From: Impatiens glandulifera
Taxonomy: Eukaryota > Streptophyta > Magnoliopsida > Ericales > Balsaminaceae
Direction of reading: 5' to 3'
Assembly (NCBI RefSeq): GCF_907164915.1
Contig: NC_061867.1
Span: 32,485,751-32,549,750 of the forward strand
Length of the DNA: 64,000 nt
Part shown: piece after piece, positions 1 through 11,168 of the stretch
How the letters are laid out: each line of letters opens with the position of its first letter
Numbering within the stretch: position 1 is the stretch's first letter
Made by a program: the position numbers and the translations under genes
The notes under the pieces: model-generated
The model's input: only the letters and a program-made list of their open reading frames with translations
Told to the model about the DNA's origin: nothing
Database searches by the model: none

Positions 1-1558
1 CTTCACTAGAAAGTGGAGCAGAAGTAGGGTGCAGCTATAGCACGTGGGTAGGATAAATGCTAGATTCAAGCATACTGCTTAAACTGAGCATTAGATGTAT
101 TTGAGTTAGAAGGATTGTGAAAATTAGTCTAATGAAATAGGTCATCTCATTCTAATAAAAAAACGTCTATTAGACCGCCTGGTCTAATAGAATTAGACTC
201 GCGTCTAATTATAATAACCATTAGTCGGTACGTCTAATTCCACTGAGTTAGACTACACGTCTAATTTCGGTTCTACCTCACACTTGTCTGAAGGAGTTAG
301 ACGCACGTCTAACTTTCATTAATTAGACCACACGTCTAATTATTCAATAACCATTAGACTGGCACGTCTAACTCCACTGAGTTAGACTGACACGTCTAAT
401 TCCTATTCTAACTCAGACTTGTCAGAAGTAGTTAAACGCATGTCTAACTTTCATTAATTAGACCACACGTCTAATTATTCAATAACCATTAGACTGGAAC
501 GTCTAACTCCACTGAGTTACACTGGCGCGTCTAATTCCGGTTCTACCTCAGACTTGTCTGAAGGAGTTAGACGCACGTCTAACTTTCACTTTCTATTAGA
601 CTACACGTCTAACTCCGATGAGTTAGACTGTACGTCTAATTCCGAATATCAATTAGACTACCCGTCTAATTACAAATATATTAGACTACACGTCTAACTC
701 CGATGAGTTAGACTATACGTCTAATTCTATTAGACTTACGTCTAATTCTATGTATTAATTAGACCATCCGTCTAATTCTTTACATCTATTAGACTACACG
801 TCTAACTCCGATGAGTTAGACTGTACGTCTAATTCTATTAGACTTATGTCTAATTCCGTGTATTCATTAGACCATCCGTCTAATTCTTTACATCTATTAG
901 ACTATACGTCTAACTCCGATGAGTTAGATTGTACGTCTAATTCTATTAGACTTACGTATAATTCCGTGTATTCATTAGACCATCCGTCTAATTCTTTACA
1001 TATATTAGACTACACATCTAACTCCGATGAGTTAGACTGTACGTCTAATTATATTAGACTTACGTCTAATTCCGTGTATTCATTAGACCATCCGTCTAAT
1101 TCCTTACATCTATTAGACTACACATCTAACTCCGATGAGTTAGACTGTACGTCTAATTCCGTGTATTCATTAGACCATCCGTCTAATTCCTTACATCTAT
1201 TAGACTACACATCTAACTCCGATGAGTTAGACTGTACGTCTAATTCTATTAGACTGTACGTCTAATTCTATTAGACTTACGTCTAATTCCGTGTATTCAT
1301 TAGACCATCCGTCTAATTCTTTACATCTATTAGACTACATGTCTAACTCCGATGAGTTAGACTGTACGTCTAATTCTATTAGACTTACGTCTAATTGTAT
1401 GCAATGAAAATCAAAATCAGTCTAATGACCCTCATTAGATCCAAGTCTCATAACATGTTGTCTCAATACACCTGTATCAAAACTCATAAGTTATTTCATC
1501 ATCAAAATATCAGTGGTTAAATTATTTCAACACTTAGTCAAAATAATTTGACCCAACA
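1..1558 (-). mobile_element. LTR family B, 5'-truncated by window edge
   Basis: This is a long terminal repeat homologous to the solo LTRs at 43012-44800 and 56492-58649. The first 110 bases match those copies just ahead of their arrays (shared words such as GTGGAGCAGAAGTA), and the end reads AAATAATTTGACCCAACA, as in the 56492 copy. Sense is inferred to be minus, so the LTR begins TGTTGGGTCAAA and the repeat array lies in U3. It abuts a family A LTR end at 1559, so it probably inserted into that LTR. The left target duplication lies outside the window. Confidence 0.8.
120..1400. repeat. TTAGAC/GTCTAA minisatellite array in LTR U3
   Basis: TTAGAC and its complement GTCTAA recur dozens of times, mostly paired as an inverted repeat TTAGAC-N4/5-GTCTAA. 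From about 600 a higher-order unit of 108 bp dominates, which is why one frame stays open for 139 codons. The open frame is a by-product of a repeat length divisible by three, not a gene. Confidence 0.95.
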
Positions 1559-1845
1559 ATAAAATGCTGACTCCGCCTTTGCATAATATCGATTTATATA
1601 AAATGTTGATTCCGCCTTTGCATAATACCGATTTATACAAAGTACCGATTCTGCCTTTGCATAATACCGATTTATACAAAATGCCAATTCTGTATAAAAT
1701 ACCGGACTTCAATGAAGACCGACTTTAAACAAGTAACATACATCTGTTTCTTCGGTTTTCTTTAATCCGTACAAGATTAACACAGTTAAGTTCTTATTTA
1801 ATAGTTTATTAATACTAATAATTAATTAACTATTGTTACTTAACA
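1559..1845 (-). mobile_element. Terminal fragment of LTR family A
   Basis: The segment repeats a CCGATTCTGCCTTTGCATAA-type unit and ends with a tract (GTACAAGATTAACACAGTTAAGTTC, shown here only in part) followed by AT-rich sequence and ...CTTAACA. The same order of features closes the family A LTRs at 3798-5369 and 47864-49623. The rest of this LTR was probably displaced by the family B insertion at 1-1558. Confidence 0.6.
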
Positions 1846-2075
1846 TCATGTTTATGTGATGGTAATAATGAAATAACGTTAAAGTTTGTTATGAATAAAT
1901 TGACGTTCATATATAAAAAATTATGGATCGACTGAGGTTGATCAATTATTTAATAATTATGAACATTAAATGAAATTATGTTGAACATCAATTATTAAAG
2001 TTTAAAGTTAAGTTACTCAAAGCATTAATGTGTGAGTATATATTTTATAATATTTTTCCTGTTTCTCTCCATTCG

Positions 2076-2335
2076 CAGGAAACATCCGTTGTTAAGTTTA
2101 ATGCACTAAATTTATCAGAAGGGTGCGAAGAAGTCCAATTTTATCTTGGGATTTTGGATTTTGATTTAACACTTTTAAGTAAGAAACCAATTGTTATTAC
2201 TAATATGAGCGATCAGTGATAAATATATATTTTTCTATAAATCTTGGGAGAGATCTAATTGACTAAGCTTAATGTTTATGTAAATGAGTGTGGAAAATAA
2301 CATCAAGTCCACAATAAAGAAAACTAAAAGTGCAT
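2076..2335 (+). pseudogene. Ty1/copia gag N-terminal fragment
   Basis: The plus strand encodes VKFNALNLSEGCEEVQFYLG followed by ILDFDLTLLSKKP. This matches the start of many plant copia gag proteins (a KFNGLNFSEWxEQVxFxLG-type motif, then LDxDLALxxxKP). After a shift in frame, words like FYKSWERSN and NNIKSTI continue the same protein to about 2335. A pyrimidine-rich tract ending CGCAG lies just before the conserved part and looks like a splice acceptor. Stops and frame changes make it a relic. No pol follows; a SINE-like unit adjoins it. Confidence 0.6.
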
Positions 2336-2425
2336 TTTAACCAGGCGCAAAATTTGTTGCCTGACGGGCTCGAACCCAGGAACTTAGTGTTAGTACCCAC
2401 CTCTTATTGCCGCTAGGCTCTAACG
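2336..2425 (-). repeat. tRNA-derived SINE head (putative)
   Basis: On the minus strand this reads GAGCCTAGCGGCAATAAGAG, then about 20 bases later TGGGTTCGAGCCCGTCAGGC. The second part contains a good polymerase III B-box (GGTTCGAGCCC), and TAGCGGCAATAAGAGG is a plausible degenerate A-box. It does not fold into a complete tRNA with recognisable arms, so a SINE head is preferred over a tRNA gene. No A-tail or target duplication was identified. Confidence 0.4.
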
Positions 2426-2429
2426 CTGT

Positions 2430-2640
2430 AAGTCATCAAATCGTCCCCAAAATCACCATTAATCAAAAGAAGCACGATCAATACAAGCAACACGACACGA
2501 TCGGCACGGACGGTACAATAAGCACAACAGGTAGGACACAATTGGCACGGGCGACACAGTATTGTCTTGTGTCGTTCAATAAGTTTCTCTAGTCTAGGGT
2601 TTCTTGAGCATTTGTAAGCACCACTAGAATTTTGCTCTCG
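2430..2640 (+). repeat. 5' leader of LINE copy 1
   Basis: It holds spaced copies of CACGAT/CGGCACG words (CACGATC, CACGACACGATCGGCACGG) about 150 bases ahead of LINE ORF1. The same kind of sequence precedes LINE copy 2 at 5880-6240, so it is read as the element's 5' untranslated promoter region. Confidence 0.5.
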
Positions 2641-2699
2641 ATTGCGGTTTATCTATGATCATCTCTTATGGTTTCTTCAATTACTTTGCTTCTTCCATT

Positions 2700-3797
2700 A
2701 TGGGGAAGGCAAAAAACAAAAGTAATAAACATAAATAAGTTAAAGATTTTGTGCTGGAACGAATTAAAGAAGCAGCATTCAAAGAAATTGAAAGAATTGC
2801 TGAAGAAGATATCAAAACACAGTAATATACCAACAAAAGTAAGCAATATGCTCCCACTACTGTTTAGAAAAATATTGTTGAAAAAAATACAGGAAAATAG
2901 GGGGATAATGAAGAAGCTTACTACACTATAATAAAATAGATAATCTGTTTGGGCTCAAAAATCTGATTACAAAGCTCATTATGCATGCCAAAAGGGGAGA
3001 AATTGTCATCAATAAGGAAAAAGCACAGTAGATTACAATACAACTCAACATCCATTATCTGTAAGACTACAATCTGCTAAAAAAAAAGAATATGAATAAA
3101 ATTGTTCAATGGTCAGTTGCTACAATGAATGAGCTGATGAAGGATCCCAAATCTAAGTCATATACTATCAGGAGCAACTCGACATGAAAAACTAATAAAG
3201 TCTGGTAGAACAACAATGCAAAAAAGTTAGAAGATCATGCCTATAAAAAGGAAAATATACTTAGGCGATACACATATAAAAGTGGAGGTACTGAATTCTC
3301 CATTTGAATTTAAATTGTCTACTGAAGTTGAGGAAAACTATATAAAGGAATGGGAAAATGTAGTTGTGGGAAACTACATAGGGAAAAACAGAGTATCATT
3401 CCCAATTACTAAAGATGCACCGTTGAAGCAATGGGAAAGAAAAAGGGTTGGAGAAGATTTCAGCTAATGTCCATGATTTATATTTCCTTCAATTCAAGAA
3501 GGGAACTAATCTGAAGGAAATTTTAGAAAATGGGCACACATATATAGTATCATAATGTATGAAGCTGGAAAAATGGTCTGAAAAACTTGAACCTATTGAG
3601 TAAGCCAAAAGAAACTGCACAAATATGGTTCAAGCTCTAGAATACACCTGCACATATGTACAATTCTGAATATTTATACATTTATCAGGTTTATTGGGTA
3701 GATCATTATACATGGACCCAATTACTGAAGAAGGAGAGCACCTATAATTTGTTATAATTAGCATTTTGGTGCATCCTAGAAGCACACTACCCAAAAG
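2700..3797 (+). pseudogene. L1-type LINE ORF1 (DUF4283-like), copy 1
   Basis: An ATG at 2700 begins MGKAKNKSNKHK, typical of L1 ORF1, followed by a lysine/glutamate-rich helical stretch with stops. At 3237-3467 an open frame contains EWENVVVGNYIGKNRVSFP, and after a frameshift LYFLQFKKGTNLKEILENGH. Further on comes GRSLYMDPITEE. These are successive blocks of the DUF4283 RNA-binding-like domain of plant non-LTR ORF1 proteins. The protein is aligned block by block by the copy at 6320-7605. No zinc knuckle, endonuclease or reverse transcriptase follows. The sequence stops where a family A LTR begins at 3798. Confidence 0.65.
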
Positions 3798-5369
3798 TAT
3801 TAGGATCGGGATCGCCGAAGGAGATTGGGGTCTCGCTAGGGTGAACGCTTACACACACGCTGGTTGATACTAACTCTGTTAGAGGTTAATAACGGTCTCT
3901 ATACTTCGTAAGTTGTCACAAACTTTTGAACCGAGTTCAAGCGCGGAAGTGTTTGTTACAACTTGAAGCAACGAGTGCACGGTTTTGACAGCAATAAGAG
4001 GACATAAAGTAGAAAGAAAACACAACACAGTGTTTATGGATGTTCGGAGAATAAAATTACTACGTCACCCCTTCTTCTCAAACTTTGAGAATGATATTCA
4101 CTCAGAATATTCAGATCGTTTACAATGCTTACGTCGAACACCCAAGGCTTATTTACTACTCATTTTCGACTTTTCACTATGCTCACTCTGTTGAACAGAA
4201 ACAGATTTTGTCAACTTATAATACTTACCACTCACACAGAATAGATGTAATTGTAATACACTTTGAATTTCTTACACACACTGAAACAAATGTGAGCAAG
4301 GTTGCAAAAGTTGAAAGCTTGAGCAAAGGTTGTGCAAAGGATGCAAGATTCTAAAGGTTGTCAAAGGTCTTTTATCTGGTTGATCCTTGTTCTCTTAAAT
4401 AGAAAATATGATAACGGTCATATTCTTCTTCTTCAACGGATATATTTCCTTGATAGTACTTCGTTTCTTGAATCTGATTGGTTGAGGATCGATATAGTAC
4501 AACTTTTAGGATATCCTTTGATCTTTTTTCATAATAAGTCAACATGGCATTAATTTGATTAATGATTTTCGAGGAGCAGATCAGCATGAAAATTTGTCTT
4601 CTAATGATTTGGCTATCTGGGATAATGTGATAAACAACTGCTCCTAGTGGACTATATCGGAATTATACTGAAATGGTAATTTGAGTTCATTTGGCAGACT
4701 TCTACTCCCAAGAAAGTTTCATCAGACTTGTATTAAAATTCCAATAATACAGTTTGGACATGTGAAGACTCCCCTCTGTAATTACCGAAAATATTCTGCA
4801 TAACACTAAATAAGAAACTTTCTATTGCGCTTAGTATAAAGTTGTCTTAAAAAAACCGGTTCCTCTTCTTAGATCTAACCGGGCAAACTACCGATCAGAT
4901 TACCGATTTCGTCTTTTATGAATAACCGGTCAAACTACCGTTGTATAGATTCTACTGATTCTGCTTCATGTATAAAGACCAAAAATATTACCGGATAGAC
5001 TGTCGAGAAATATACCGGTTGCGCCGTTTTTTATAAACCGAAGATATTACCGGTCAGACTACCAGTCGGTTTACCGGTTCTGCTTCATAACATACTACCG
5101 ATAAGTCTACCGATCATCTTGCTGAGCGTTAGAGCCTATTTCTACTACCGAACCGATCTACTACCGGTTCTGATTCTTATAAATGACCGAAAATAAAGTC
5201 GATTAGATAATACCAATTTGTACCGTCTTTGTAGAACCGAAAAAATAGTACAAGTTGCGGTTTGCCAAATTTTGCATTCAGGTTTTTCTTTATCCTGCAC
5301 AAGAATTAACTTAGTTAAGTTCTTTAGATAATTAATTACTTACTAATTACTTATCTAATTTATCTAACA
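3798..5369 (-). mobile_element. LTR family A copy (solo, no target duplication seen)
   Basis: It starts TATTAGGATCGGGATCGCC (the usual first TG is TA here) and ends AATTTATCTAACA. It is collinear with 17513-19458 and 47864-49623. It contains the block at about 4030-4110 (TTTATGGATGTTCGGAG ... CACCCCTTCTTCTC) shared by all copia-type LTRs in this window, and an ACCGGT-rich array. Sense is inferred as minus by similarity to the LTRs of the copia element at 29835-42890. Left flank (LINE ORF1) and right flank (copia integrase relic) differ and AAAAG/CATAC do not match, so one border has probably been rearranged. Confidence 0.75.
4850..5250. repeat. ACCGGT-core degenerate array in family A LTR
   Basis: The words ACCGGT, ACCGAT, CTACCG and the longer TTACCGGTTCTGCTTCAT recur every 15-30 bases. 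ACCGGT is a perfect 6-bp palindrome. The array occupies U3 in the inferred sense and is the counterpart of 18600-19380 and 48925-49540. Confidence 0.8.
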
Positions 5370-5760
5370 CATACTTTATCCACCAAAAGATGGAACATCA
5401 AAAGGCCCATATATATTGGTATGTATTATTTCAAAGAGTTGTGTTATTTTTTGTTGTTTTTATTATGTGTTTTTTGCTTTCCCTTAATACAATTTAGACA
5501 AACACCAATATTAGTAAAAAATCCAAATCATTTTAGATTTCATTCATTACTAATCTTTGAATTCTTTTTTTGGATATATGATTCAATCGTTATGATACAA
5601 AGAAGTATACATTTCATTAATGAAATCACGTTTTATACTAACATTAACATCATGATGAATGGTTAATAGTTTTTCAGAAAATAAGGTATCTAACTTTAAA
5701 TTGTATAAATCATTCTTAAAGATACCCAACCCTAAAATAAATTACGCTAAATCAAATTAA
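5370..5760 (-). pseudogene. Ty1/copia GAG-pre-integrase/integrase fragment
   Basis: Read on the minus strand, with stops and shifts ignored, the segment gives ISKKRIQRLVMNEI, then NDLDFFTNIGVCLNCIKGKQ and a IPIYMGLLMFH-type stretch. These correspond to the zinc-binding HHCC region of copia polyproteins (a HIS-x-RIQRLV motif, a LDF-x-N-x-C-x2-CIKGKQ motif, and the DICGPFDVP start of the integrase core). It is cut at 5370, where the family A LTR ends, just before the catalytic core. The relic is unrelated in frame and orientation to the gag relic at 2076-2335. Confidence 0.6.
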
Positions 5761-5879
5761 AGAATCCATTCTTACAATCAAAAAAGTAACTAGCCCCATC
5801 AAGTTTTAATAAAGAAATCAAATTTTTTAAAGACGTTCAACAAGCAATTGTTACATCTAACTACATGGGAGAGAAAAGC

Positions 5880-6240
5880 TCTAGAGATACGATCGGCACA
5901 ATCGACACGGTTGGCACATCACAATCGACGCCATGATCAGCACGATTGGCACAACACAATCGATGGCACGATCGAAACGAACTACGCGATCGACACGAAC
6001 GACTCGCTTCGCAAAAACAGCACGATCGACATAGCCTCGGAATCCATGTTTCGCAAGCGCTATTAGAGTTTCAATCATAATCGTACGAATCACGCTTCGT
6101 TGTATTCACCGCGGTACGAGCGACACAGTCAATACCGCACAATCGAAGTCAACATCAACACAAACGATACGATCGCAACGAACGGCACGATCGATAGTGT
6201 CGCGGAAACTCCAGTTGGATCATTTACAACCTCCGTTAGG
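5880..6240 (+). repeat. 5' leader of LINE copy 2, GATCGGCACGA-rich
   Basis: Variants of CGATCGGCACGA / CACGATCGACACGAAC occur about 15 times and are CpG-rich against an AT-rich background. The position, immediately upstream of LINE ORF1, and the sequence match the leader of copy 1 at 2430-2640, though this copy is longer. Open frames through it are by-products of the repeat. Confidence 0.6.
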
Positions 6241-6319
6241 GTTTCAACCGTTCTAATCGTGCATCGTGATAAACGTCGTTGTTTGAATCCGTTTGCATTT
6301 GTCACTTCGAATCAGGAAA

Positions 6320-7605
6320 ATGAAATCTTCTGCAAGAGGGAATCTTTCTTCTTTGTCAACCTTTGGCTTAAGCCTGGTCAATTCTCTTAAACAAGCACCT
6401 GAGGTATCATATTCCTGCTCCACCTACCCAAAGAAAGTCTAGGATGCAGATAACTAATAAGAAGGAAATAGGGGCACATACCCAATTAAATTTAATAAAA
6501 ACAAAGACACTCTGGCTAAAGAAAAAAAGATGACACCCTGAATTCGTGAGTAAAAGCATAAATGTCAACTCTGGAAAAGCTACAGGTATGCCATCTTTCA
6601 CTATAGCCTACGATAATTCTATTAAGATGAATGTCGACGGAGATAAGAGCAAAAATGAAATACATACTAATTGCCCAAATAAACAAACTTTTTCAAATGA
6701 ATTTGTTGCCGATTCATTTGGGAATCAGAATCAATCCGATAAAACTAGTAAGTCATAGGGGAAAAAAGGAAAGAAAAATAAAATAGAGGCGACCAACAAG
6801 AAGAAGGAAAGTACAGGGGAACAAAAGGAAAATAGTGCTGGTCTGGAAGAAATCAGGGATGAAAACAAATATCAGAATAATGCAGTAAACAAGAAAGTAG
6901 GGGAAAGAGAAGAAACCTAAGAGAAGGCAAAAGGCAAATGGAGGTTTGATTTTAATGAGAGGGAAAACCCCAAAAGGTTGAGAAACCAAATTTTAAGGAT
7001 GCTGATGCAAGCTAAGAATGGAGAAATGATTCTCAACAAAGAAAGGGCTTAGGAAATCACTATTCAGGTAAACCTGTACTACCTCCAAGATTGGAACCTT
7101 CTAAAAAAAGAGGAGTATGACATTATGGTTAGCTGGTCCATCAACACAATGAAAGAGTTAAAAAAAATGTACAAAGACAAAGGTTTATACTCTGAAGAAG
7201 AACCCAAATTTTAAGGTTGATCAAGTCTGGAAGAAGAATCCAGACACAAAGTAGGGTCAAAACATAGCAAAAGAAAGTGAAAACAAAATCCCAGAAAACA
7301 GACAGATTTTTCCCGGGTGCGTTCAAAGAAAAGGTAGAAAAACTAGAAAATCCCTTTAAGTCAAGCTACCATCAGATATGGAAGAAAAAAGCGTTCGATC
7401 ATGGGAACAGGTGACAGTGGGTAATTATATTGGGAAAAAACCTGCCACTTTTGATGCCACCAAGGAAGAACTCATGAAGAAAATGGGGAAAAGAAGGTCT
7501 AATGAAGGTCACCTCTAGTAGTAACGGCATGTATTTCCTTAAATTCAATCAAGAGGATAATCTTGAGAAAATTGTAGAGTTAGGACATACACACGTGGGG
7601 AAAAG
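6320..7605 (+). pseudogene. L1-type LINE ORF1 (DUF4283-like), copy 2
   Basis: An ATG at 6320 opens MKSSARGNLSSLSTF, and fragments follow in several frames. A lysine-rich middle (about 6750-6990) is followed by NGEMILNKERA and YYLQDWNLLKKEEYD, which match copy 1 (GEIVINKEKA, NLLKKKEYE). The DUF4283 core reads SWEQVTVGNYIGKKPATF and then GMYFLKFNQEDNLEKIVELG. More than five stops or shifts are present. The element is truncated at about 7605, next to a piece of Tat LTR, so endonuclease and reverse transcriptase are missing. Copy 2 retains more of the N-terminal half than copy 1. Confidence 0.65.
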
Positions 7606-7611
7606 TACCCT

Positions 7612-7771
7612 CTCCTTTTGCTACAACGGGCTACGCGGGCGCACTTTGAACGTTGGATGATAATTCAGCGTTCATCTAATGGATGTAACTTCAGCTGTAA
7701 CTTTTTCTTCCGATTTTAGCTACACTCGATTACTGATATATTTTTATTTTAAAACTTTAAAAGTTTGTTAG
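7612..7771 (-). mobile_element. Partial Tat LTR fragment, minus orientation
   Basis: The segment (GCTACAACGGGCTACGCG ... GCTACACTCGATTAC ... TTTTAAAACTTTAAAAGTTTG) resembles 10430-10580 of the adjacent full LTR in the same orientation. It lies directly outside that LTR's U5 end, where a primer site would be expected if the LTR had its internal region attached. It is therefore a separate LTR remnant, and the LTR at 7772 has no internal region on this side. Confidence 0.55.
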
Positions 7772-10700
7772 TGTACCCTCGGGAATCCCATAACTTTAGC
7801 ACGTGTCGGTGGACACGTGGTGATACGTGACCTAGGGAGGCTCGATGTTCGATGATTTCAACCTTAATTTACGTGTCATACATCTTTTAAAATAAAACAT
7901 TATTTTTAAAAATTTTGATAGTACTTGACCGCTTTTAAAATTAATTATGTAAAAATAATTAATTTAATTCAAATTTTAATAATCTAGGGATTTGTTATAA
8001 TCAAATGACGATTTGATTTGAAATTCGGTTCAAATTAATTTAATAAAAAGATTATTTCTTTGAAGATAGAGTCGCCAATTAATTTTTAGAAAAATTAATA
8101 AAATGGTTTACGTGTACAAAAGTATTTTGCACTAGAGTTTCGTTTTTGGTTCGAAATTTGGTGATACTCAGGAAAGAGCTTTCGTGCTTTGTCCTCCTTA
8201 CCCGTTTAAACACGGTCTCTACTTATAAATTTGGGTTTTGAAAATCAGTTGTATAATGTTTGAGTTTTAACCAATTATTCTTTCGGTCCTCGTTATGATT
8301 TAGGTTGAGCATTATTTAAAATATTAAACCTCAATATTTAAATTCTGGTACCGATTGCAAATGATAACTAGGGTAAAAATACATGAAGAATATTAGTCAT
8401 TTTTAAAGGCATTAGGGTTTATGAATAAATATCAAACGAGCCCTTATTGAAATATTTTTGTGGAAATATCCCAAAAAAATTTTAAATGCATTTTCTAATT
8501 TTTCGGGATTTTTAGAAAATAATTTGGAGTCACAAAATTACAAAAAAAATTAGATTTTGAAAAGTAGAACCAAACAAGCCTTAAGACCGGAGTCCTAAGG
8601 TTCGGGTCCGATTTTATCGGTCGGGGTCCGGATACCCTCGCTCCGGGATTGGAAGCGCTCGGTGTGAGTACTAGAATCTCTCAATCGATGTGTGAAGGAC
8701 TATCGGTCCCTAGTTGATCTTACTTGTCTAGGTGTAAAAACTTGTCGGTCTAGGACTAGTATGGGCTAGGTTTCTCGGTCGAGGTGTATAAACCTCTTGG
8801 TCTGGGACTAGCACTAGGCTATGTTCCTTGGTTCTTGGTCTCGAGAGTCAAGGTCCCATGTCTGGTATTTTCAATCTCAGGTTTGGACCTCTTAGTCCTA
8901 AGTCTTAGAAGTCTTAGTCTTAGGTTTGGATTTCTCGGTCGTGGATTGTGGGAGCCTCGGTCCCAAGTTAGACCTCTTGTCCTATGACTGAGTTCTATCG
9001 GTCTTAGGTCGGACTTCTCGGTTTGAGTTGAGAATCCTCATTCAGATTTCTCGGTCCTAGCTCAAGAAGCTCGGTCATAAGTATCGATCCTAACACAAAA
9101 ACATCGTTCATAGGTCTTGGTCCTGGTTTATTTTTATCTGTCCTTGGTCTCGGTCCGGAATGAGGATCCTCAGTCGGATCTCTCGGTCCTAGTCTCACAG
9201 GACTTGGTCCTCAAGAACACTCCTCAAGAACACAATGATTCAATTTTTTAAATTAATTTTTTTAGCTTTAACTCTTTGATCTATGAGCTTGGGTAGTTTC
9301 ATAAAGTTCCTAGAAATATGTTGATCATCATCTCAAGGTATCAATCGACCTGGATGATGATCAATCTTTAAAAAAGTTTATGATTAAATTTGAATTTTTT
9401 ATTTAAAAGTTGTTTTGAAGTGAAATTAGTTGTGCAATATCTTCCTTATAACACATACACTCGATTGATATCAAAACAAGAACACTAGCTGTTTATTTAG
9501 ACCAATTCAAGAAATCAAAATTTTAATTTTATTTTGAAAAGTTTGATTTTGATAAAAAGATGACTGTAATGAATTAAAAATGATTCAAATAGTTGTCCAA
9601 CATAATTCTAATCTTGTTGGGAAGTTTTCTAGGCTGTGATTCGATCAAAATAATCCAATAACAGAAAACCCGTTTTTTGAATTTTGAAATTCAAATTTGG
9701 GTTTTTATCTATGTAGATCAATTCATCAGTTCTATATTATCTAAATAGTTTATAAATCATCTAAGGAAGAATGTTTAACAATAAAACACCATAAACAATA
9801 AATATACAAGCTTATGCAATTTGAAATATAAAAAAATCAAATTCAAACTATAAGTATGAATTAAAGGTTGAGTTGAACCTTACCAAGGATTGGAGAACAC
9901 TTATTAATCCTTAGGGAAGCTTTCTAGATGCACAGATCCAATCTTTAAGGCCTTAAACAAAAAATTTGAAAAGTCCAAAGCTTTGAAGCTTTAATGATGA
10001 ATTTCAATATTTTTTTATTTGAGGCTTATGTGTTGATAGGTTACCTTCGGAATGAGTTGAAGGGGTATTTATAATCAATTTAGGTCGGTTGGAGGGGCTT
10101 AGTGGCCTAAATCTGCAAAAAGCCATTAGTGGCTTTTGACTGTTCTTGGCTGGCAATCACCGGAATAGGGTGATTATTTCTATCTTGTAGGAGAGAATGA
10201 TCACCATTATAGGGTGATTATTCTGACTTTTGAATCAGTCTAAATGATCAACCAATGGTTGAGTACCACAAACCAAAAATAATCACGGCTTCTACATGTT
10301 TATCCTCGCGACGTCACATTGAAGAAGATGATCAGAGCAAAAAACGATGTTGTTTCATCTATGTTGGCATTCCGTCAGTGTTTGAGCGGTCCGTTAGCGT
10401 TCCAGCTAACTATCGTTTGGTGATAGGCTGCCTTGCGTGCGCACTTCCTATGCTACAACGGTTTGTGTGGAGCGCTCATGGGTGTTGGATGAAAATCCAA
10501 CGATAATCCAAAATGCCCGGTTTCGGCTACACTCGATTATGATTTTTTTATTGAAACCTTAAGTGTTTGTTTGAAATTGATTTTTCTTTCACCCTTCTTA
10601 CTTTAATTTTGATATTTTTAAATACAAAAAATATTAAAATAAATATGGAAAATATTTAAAAAAAAAAAATTTCTTCATATTTTAGGTTAGATAAATAATT

Positions 10701-10950
10701 TTGGTAGATGAAATGTATACCTCATTTTATCATAAATAATATATTTTAATCCCTTGATTTTTTTATAAGATAAATGAATACAACATTTATCTCAAATAAT
10801 TTTATTTTTATTATTTTGACCATTTTCCTTAATTAGTTAGGCTTTAATTATTACAATAATTAGTCTAATTAATTGTTTTAATTGAGTTTTAGTCATGGGG
10901 TTAATTATTTTGATTTTTATGAATTGGTGTATAGATTTTTTGTGCTTACA
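7772..10950 (-). mobile_element. Tat/Ogre-type LTR, minus orientation, full length
   Basis: On the minus strand it starts TGTAAGCACAAAAAATC and ends CGAGGGTACA, giving TG...CA ends and 3179 bp. It is the inverted counterpart of the LTR at 12634-14976: matches include the stretch around GGCTACACTCGATTATGA, the CCCAAATTTGAATTT region and the CACGTGTCCNCC region near the U5 end. It is about 800 bp longer than its partner because its GGTC-rich array is larger. Flanks GTTAG and GTATT do not form a clear duplication. Open frames inside are short and unsupported. Confidence 0.75.
8570..9235. repeat. GGTCCTAGGACC-type degenerate array in Tat LTR
   Basis: CTCGGTC, TCGGTCCTAG, GGTCTTGGTCC and related words recur at 10-25 base spacing. 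The consensus tends to a palindrome (GGTCCTAGGACC with CGAG/CTCG neighbours). It reappears at 28330-28830 in the opposite orientation and at 28910-29310, but is mostly deleted in the LTR at 12634-14976. Confidence 0.8.
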
Positions 10951-11168
10951 GTATTGACAAAATATAAAACATAAAAAATTATAATAAAAATAAATAAAGA
11001 TAACACACGGTCATTAAAAGAGATCAAAGAAATATCTAGGGTAAAAATATGACGACATATCTTAAACATCGGGTGTCTATTAAAGTCCGCTTTATACAAA
11101 ATATTAAACCAGTTAGTTAGATTATAAGAATCCAAATTGTCAGTTAATTTAATATCATCTTATCCCAT

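Noticed and set aside
846..1265. 139-aa open frame MSNSVYSLDHPSNSLHLLDY...
   Set aside because: It lies wholly within the TTAGAC/GTCTAA array. The peptide repeat is the 108-bp DNA unit read in frame, and other copies of the LTR do not preserve it.
2336..2425. Intact tRNA gene on the minus strand
   Set aside because: Only the B-box is convincing. Arms do not pair over the expected lengths, so a SINE head is the better reading.
10255..10506. 83-aa frame with a partner at 44984-45271, possible conserved gene
   Set aside because: The two DNA segments are homologous parts of a Tat LTR, but the proteins differ in frame and ends, so coding is not conserved.
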